Origin: Bacteroidaceae bacterium
GTDB taxonomy: Bacteria; Bacteroidota; Bacteroidia; Bacteroidales; Bacteroidaceae
Length of the DNA: 14,719 bases
NCBI GenBank assembly: GCA_017557475.1
Contig: JAFYYO010000342.1
Span: 1-14,719 of the forward strand
Reading direction: 5' to 3'
The notes under the pieces are model-generated. The model worked only from the letters and a program-made list of their open reading frames with translations, ran no database searches and was not told where the DNA came from. Of the stretch, positions 11,318 to 14,719 are shown one piece after another (within the stretch, counting starts at the first letter, position 1; every line of letters starts with the position of its first letter). The position numbers were made by a program, and so were the translations under genes.

Positions 11318-14203
11318 ATGAGACGCCTCTTCTTATTTTCTTACTTTCTTATTTCCGTATTCTCCATTGTCTCGGCGCAGACCTCGTCGGCTCCTACTAC
11401 ATTGGAAGGTTGGGCTGACCGCTTGGACAAGTTCGGCAAGTCTATACCGCAGGAACAGGTCTTTGTCCACATGGACAACACTTGTTATTTCCTTGGAGAT
11501 ACCATATATTATAAGGCGTATGTCCGTCGTAGCGACACAGGAACGCCGAGTCGTCTGAGCGGAGTTCTCTATGCTGAGTTGCTAAATCAAGACGGCTATC
11601 TCGTAGAGCGTCAACAGCTCGAGTTGCAGAATGGGCAGGTTCATGGAAGTTTTGTCCTGCAAGATACCCTTTATGGCGGCTATTATGAGCTTCGAGCCTA
11701 TACGCGTTGGCAGCTCAATTGGGGTGTAACGGAGCATCCCCACAACAAGGTTTCCGAGCAATGGTTCTTCAATAAACGAATGGCAAGAGAGTATTATCTT
11801 GATTATGAGAAACTTTATAGCCGTGTCTTTCCCGTCTTCGACAAACCACAAGAACCAGGCGACTTCTTCCACGAGATGACTCTTCGTCCACTTCGTCGAT
11901 TGTCGAAGATAGACGAGACTTCGCCCAAACCAAAGCTCCAATTGTTCCCCGAAGGCGGCAATCTCGTGGCTGGTGTCCCCAATCGGGTAGCCTTCGAAGC
12001 CACAAGTAATGAGGGTTTGCACTTGGAAGGCAAGGTGTCTGTGACCGAAGGCTCTGGCAATGTCGTTGCCGAAGCAGACATCGAGCAGCGAGGTCGCGGC
12101 TCTTTTACGTTCACGCCCCAAAGCGGCAAGAGCTACACAGTGACTTATTCCGGCAAGAAAGGAACGGCGAAGGAAACGCTGCCAAGTCCCGATAAAGACG
12201 GCTGTGCCGTTCAAGTCGTAACTGACGAAACGGGAAAGAAGAAGGTTGAGATTCAAAAAGCAGGAAGCGCGTCGAGCGAAGAGCTTGGTATGACTGTGAT
12301 GCACGATGGCGTGATGCTCGACTTCCAGACCATTCCGGCAGGCAGTTCGGCAACTCTTACCCTTGATGAATCGAAGATGAAGACTGGCGTCTGCCAGGTT
12401 ACTATATTTAATAATGTAGGTCGCGTTTATGCCGACCGACTCTTCTTCTGTCGCAAGGCAGATTTTGCTCCGAGCAATCTCAGTATCAATGGCGTGAGTC
12501 GGAATCCCGTAGAGCCTTTTGCTCCCGTCAATCTCGCAGTAGAAGGCGGCAAACCAGGAGCAACGGTCAGCGTATCTGTCTGCGATGCTACGCATTCCGA
12601 GTACCTTTACGACAACGGTAACATCCTGACTGAGATGCTCTTGGCAAGCGAGATACGAGGCTTCGTGGAGAATCCCGGCTACTTCTTTGAAAAGGATGAC
12701 GAGGAGCATAATCGTGCTCTCGACCTCCTGCTCATGATTCAAGGCTGGCGTCGTTATGACTGGCATACGATGACTGAACCCGGAGCGTTTGTCCTCAACC
12801 ACAAGCCCGAGCAGACACCTCTCCTTGTTGGTGAGGTCAACAAGTATATGGCAGGCGAGCAAGAGTCGCTGTATGCCGACAACTTCCTGTCGGTAAGTGG
12901 TGGAACCGAAAATACCGATGCCGTCAGTCTGACTGGCGAGCAGCAGATAGCAACCAATGAGGATAACGTTAATCTTGAGGCCGAAGACGGTGGAAGTGTG
13001 ACCGATTCCCGTACTCTTACCGAGACGACAGGTCCAGAGGTCACTACTTCTCGCGATGAATTAGCCCGTTTCAGCCAGACAGATAAGGAGCTGGAGCGCG
13101 AACTTCTCGTCAAAGCGCGTTTTGCCAAACCTGGTGCCGAGCAGGGCATCGACGGCGAGATGACGACCGAGAGACACATGTTCTCCATTCCTTCGCCTCG
13201 CTTCTACGAGGGATGCATCTTCCATTTGGCGGCTAGCGACAGTACCAAGTGGAAGGGCAAGACACATGTCTGGGAGTATCCCAGCACAGACCGAAACGAC
13301 AAGTTGAACTATCCCGAGTTCTATGTTCGCTTGCGTCCCTACTTCCCTCGCTTCGTGAAGCCATACGACTGGTATCAGTGCCATTTGGCAGAAGCCCCGA
13401 AGGGTTCGGTCATCGCACCTGATTGGGTGATGGACGGCTCTCGTTTGCTCGACGAGGTGACCATCGGTATCAAGCGTGCGCGACTCGGTAAGTTCGACCC
13501 CACGAAACCTGCTTATGTCATAGATGCCTATGCTGCCTTTAACGAGACCTGTGATGCAGGCTTCTGCCCTGGCGTTTATTACGGCTACAATCGCTTTGCC
13601 CGCGACATCTCGCGAACTTATATCGGCGACATGAACATGTCTCGCGACTATGTCCTCGAACTGCGTATCGACGGCAAGAAGGAAGCCAGCCGGTCTGCCG
13701 CAGAAGAGTCTCGCATCCAAATCGGTGGGGCTTCTCAGGGCGGAATGCCTACCGAGACCTTCAACATTTCCGCTCAGGAGAAGGAGAAGTACAACCTCCT
13801 GAAGAACCTCGGAAAGGTCTATATCTACACCGACTACAGCCCCCGTCGCGAAGGCAACTCGCTCTATGACGGCGAAGACATCCCGACAGTTTGCGTCGAC
13901 ATTCACCTCATCGACAAACTTGATTCGCATCGCGCCACTTCTCGCGACCGTCGTTACATTCTTCCAGGCTATTCTGCTCCAGAAGAATTCTACCAGCCCG
14001 ACTACTCGAACAAGCCTCTTCCAAGCGTGAAGGACTATCGTCGCACCCTTTATTGGAACCCTGACCTCAAGCTTGATGACGCTGGAAAGGCTGAGTTCAA
14101 GTTCTATGGCAATGGGAAACAGACGCATCTCTCGGTTAGAGCCGAGGGCTTGGCAAACGACGGAACACTCCTTACTGGCAAGTCTATGCCGGAAGACAGA
14201 TAA
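11318..14203 (+). CDS. Large exported MG2-type / receptor-associated surface protein, 961 residues
   Basis: I choose ATG 11318 because it gives a clean signal peptide (MRRLFLFSYFLISVFSIVSA) and AGGA lies just upstream. ATG 11306 is possible; TTG 11285 lies inside the -7 box and is unlikely. Residues 47-135 match the MG2-like beta-sandwich (QVFVHMDNTCYFLGDTIYYK, YGGYYELRAYTRW). PEGGNLVAGVPNRVAF (211-226) and LLMIQGWRRYDW (471-482) are hallmarks of Bacteroidetes MG2/macroglobulin-like exported proteins of 800-1000 residues. Residues about 524-588 form a Ser/Thr/Glu-rich acidic insert. A plug-like segment begins at LLDEVTIGIKRARLGKF (710-726). The final part (NPDLKLDDAGKAEFKFYGNG) is a further beta domain. 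It is probably in the periplasm or outer membrane; its function is not established. Confidence 0.85.
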   Translation: MRRLFLFSYFLISVFSIVSAQTSSAPTTLEGWADRLDKFGKSIPQEQVFVHMDNTCYFLGDTIYYKAYVRRSDTGTPSRLSGVLYAELLNQDGYLVERQQLELQNGQVHGSFVLQDTLYGGYYELRAYTRWQLNWGVTEHPHNKVSEQWFFNKRMAREYYLDYEKLYSRVFPVFDKPQEPGDFFHEMTLRPLRRLSKIDETSPKPKLQLFPEGGNLVAGVPNRVAFEATSNEGLHLEGKVSVTEGSGNVVAEADIEQRGRGSFTFTPQSGKSYTVTYSGKKGTAKETLPSPDKDGCAVQVVTDETGKKKVEIQKAGSASSEELGMTVMHDGVMLDFQTIPAGSSATLTLDESKMKTGVCQVTIFNNVGRVYADRLFFCRKADFAPSNLSINGVSRNPVEPFAPVNLAVEGGKPGATVSVSVCDATHSEYLYDNGNILTEMLLASEIRGFVENPGYFFEKDDEEHNRALDLLLMIQGWRRYDWHTMTEPGAFVLNHKPEQTPLLVGEVNKYMAGEQESLYADNFLSVSGGTENTDAVSLTGEQQIATNEDNVNLEAEDGGSVTDSRTLTETTGPEVTTSRDELARFSQTDKELERELLVKARFAKPGAEQGIDGEMTTERHMFSIPSPRFYEGCIFHLAASDSTKWKGKTHVWEYPSTDRNDKLNYPEFYVRLRPYFPRFVKPYDWYQCHLAEAPKGSVIAPDWVMDGSRLLDEVTIGIKRARLGKFDPTKPAYVIDAYAAFNETCDAGFCPGVYYGYNRFARDISRTYIGDMNMSRDYVLELRIDGKKEASRSAAEESRIQIGGASQGGMPTETFNISAQEKEKYNLLKNLGKVYIYTDYSPRREGNSLYDGEDIPTVCVDIHLIDKLDSHRATSRDRRYILPGYSAPEEFYQPDYSNKPLPSVKDYRRTLYWNPDLKLDDAGKAEFKFYGNGKQTHLSVRAEGLANDGTLLTGKSMPEDR

Positions 14204-14222
14204 ACGACCCCAGTGTCGCCTG

Positions 14223-14280
14223 CCATCATAACGTGTTATAATTGCCATCATAACGTGTTATGTTTGTCTTCATAACGTGG
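14223..14280. repeat. 22-base-periodic palindromic array, type A (CATAAC-GT-GTTATG)
   Basis: CGTG cores at 14232, 14254 and 14276 are exactly 22 bases apart. The unit contains CATAACGTGTTATG, a near-perfect palindrome, and shares ATCATAACGTGTTATGTTTG with the array inside the anti-sigma gene. It starts 20 bases after the stop of the MG2-type gene. Confidence 0.85.
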
Positions 14281-14317
14281 AATGTTCTCGTAGTACACCA
14301 GAGTCGTTGAAAAACAA

Positions 14318-14398
14318 GCCACGTCTAGTTGCCCAACTAGGCGTGTCTAATTTGCCAACTAGGCGTGCCTAATTCGCCAACTAGGCGTGTCTAATTTT
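14318..14398. repeat. 22-base-periodic palindromic array, type B (CTAGTTG/CAACTAG)
   Basis: CGTC at 14322 and CGTG at 14342, 14364 and 14386 follow with 20-22-base spacing. Units read GCCAACTAGGCGTG plus TCTAATT or CCTAATT. The first part is a 12-base inverted repeat with one mismatch (CACGTCTAGTTG / CAACTAGGCGTG, 14320-14345). CTAATTCGCCAACTAGGC also occurs, on the minus strand, in the anti-sigma array. Between 14281 and 14317 I see nothing. Confidence 0.85.
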
Positions 14399-14412
14399 AA
14401 AATAAAACACGG

Positions 14413-14437
14413 AAAGAAGCTTTTTTCTTCTTTTTTT
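14413..14437 (+). terminator. Possible rho-independent terminator after the MG2-type gene
   Basis: AAAGAAG (14413-14419), a 7-base loop, CTTCTTT (14427-14433), then TTTT. The stem is AT-rich and short, so termination may be weak. Confidence 0.45.
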
Positions 14438-14470
14438 ATCGTAAAATGGCAAATATTCAATAAATAATCG

Positions 14471-14478
14471 TAACTTTG
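14471..14478 (+). promoter_or_regulatory. -7 promoter element for the last gene
   Basis: TAACTTTG matches TAnnTTTG exactly and is followed by GCAGGCAAAA, as in the promoter at 2803. The -33 box at 19 bases is weak (around 14447-14451). The predicted leader is only about 15 bases. Confidence 0.7.
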
Positions 14479-14498
14479 CAGGCAAAATAATACAAATT

Positions 14499-14719
14499 GT
14501 GTTGCTGAAGAGGTTATCATTGTGTCTGTTCGCAGGTCTGCTGTCTTTGGGAGTGCTTAGTGCTGAAGCGCCCCTGTTCAGCGTGCCTCACGGCATCTAC
14601 AATCAAAGGTTTAATCTCTCGATTACCTCGCCCATACAGGATGGCATCGTCTATTATACCGACGACGGTAGCGACCCGAGAGAGAAAGGACTAATCTACG
14701 AGGGCGCACTCGACATCAG
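14499..14719 (+). CDS. Exported protein with a chitobiase-C-terminal-like domain, first 73 codons only
   Basis: The frame is open to the right edge. No in-frame ATG exists near the promoter; the likely start is GTG 14499, with TTG 14502 as an alternative. The product begins with a signal peptide (LLKRLSLCLFAGLLSLGVLSA). It is followed by APLFSVPHGIYNQRFNLSIT, then GIVYYTDDGSDPRE and LIYEGALDI. The pattern FSVPxGxYxxxFxLxI...YYTxDGSxP...YEGxLxI is that of the FN3-like chitobiase/beta-hexosaminidase C-terminal domain, often found at the start of CotH-type or lamin-tail proteins in Prevotella and relatives. Its full identity lies outside the window. The 14-base leader and lack of ATG are odd but fit the strong -7 box. 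Confidence 0.7.
   Translation, partial: MLLKRLSLCLFAGLLSLGVLSAEAPLFSVPHGIYNQRFNLSITSPIQDGIVYYTDDGSDPREKGLIYEGALDI

Noticed and set aside
11582..12862. Long minus-strand open frame (426 codons) opposite the MG2-type gene
   Set aside because: Its translation has no family-like motif; the plus-strand protein matches family hallmarks throughout. Codon bias with few TTA, CTA and TCA codons leaves the antisense frame open.
13061..14251. Minus-strand open frame (396 codons) opposite the 3' part of the MG2-type gene
   Set aside because: Same reason; it also starts inside the 22-base repeat array.
14223..14398. CRISPR array
   Set aside because: There are no unique spacers of constant length between the repeats, the units abut at 22 bases and no cas gene is present.

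Overview
The window looks like chromosomal DNA of a Bacteroidales bacterium, most likely Prevotella or a close relative. The signs are promoters of the Bacteroidetes type (TTTG, 19 bases, then TAnnTTTG), little use of Shine-Dalgarno sites, and typical protein families: a TonB/outer-membrane receptor, a DUF4369-like thioredoxin lipoprotein-type protein, a FAS1 lipoprotein, and a large MG2-type surface protein. The genus is inferred from family resemblance only.

Layout. (1) 1-2514, minus strand: a two-gene unit with a periplasmic TlpA/ResA-like thioredoxin protein followed 3 bases later by an outer-membrane beta-barrel receptor that runs off the left edge. (2) 2515-3373, plus strand: a YoeB-type toxin-antitoxin pair with a canonical promoter and a perfect inverted repeat over its -33 box. 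(3) 3448-7600, minus strand: an ECF sigma factor, a translationally coupled single-pass putative anti-sigma factor, then two exported proteins (528 and 367 residues). No housekeeping promoter was found inside this run, so it may be one ECF-controlled operon. Repeats sit in its gaps and inside the anti-sigma gene. (4) 7675-10088, plus strand: tRNA-Leu(UAG) with a canonical promoter, a zone of 7- and 8-base microsatellites, and a FAS1-domain lipoprotein ending at a strong terminator. (5) 10107-14203: a NahK-like sugar kinase (minus) and a 961-residue MG2-type exported protein (plus) diverge from a nearly symmetrical bidirectional promoter. (6) 14204-14719: a 22-base-periodic palindromic repeat array, a possible terminator, a promoter, and the start of an exported protein with a chitobiase-C-terminal-like domain.

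Most genes encode envelope or exported proteins, consistent with an accessory surface region of a glycan-using gut or oral anaerobe. The most unusual content is the repeat DNA. A palindromic family with a CGTG core every 22 bases occurs both in an intergenic array (14223-14398) and inside the anti-sigma coding sequence (6708-6788). A second palindrome lies in the same gene. A 52-base hairpin repeat follows two consecutive minus-strand genes, and there are several heptamer microsatellites, one of them at the centre of a symmetrical divergent promoter. I saw no clear new enzymatic or defence system.
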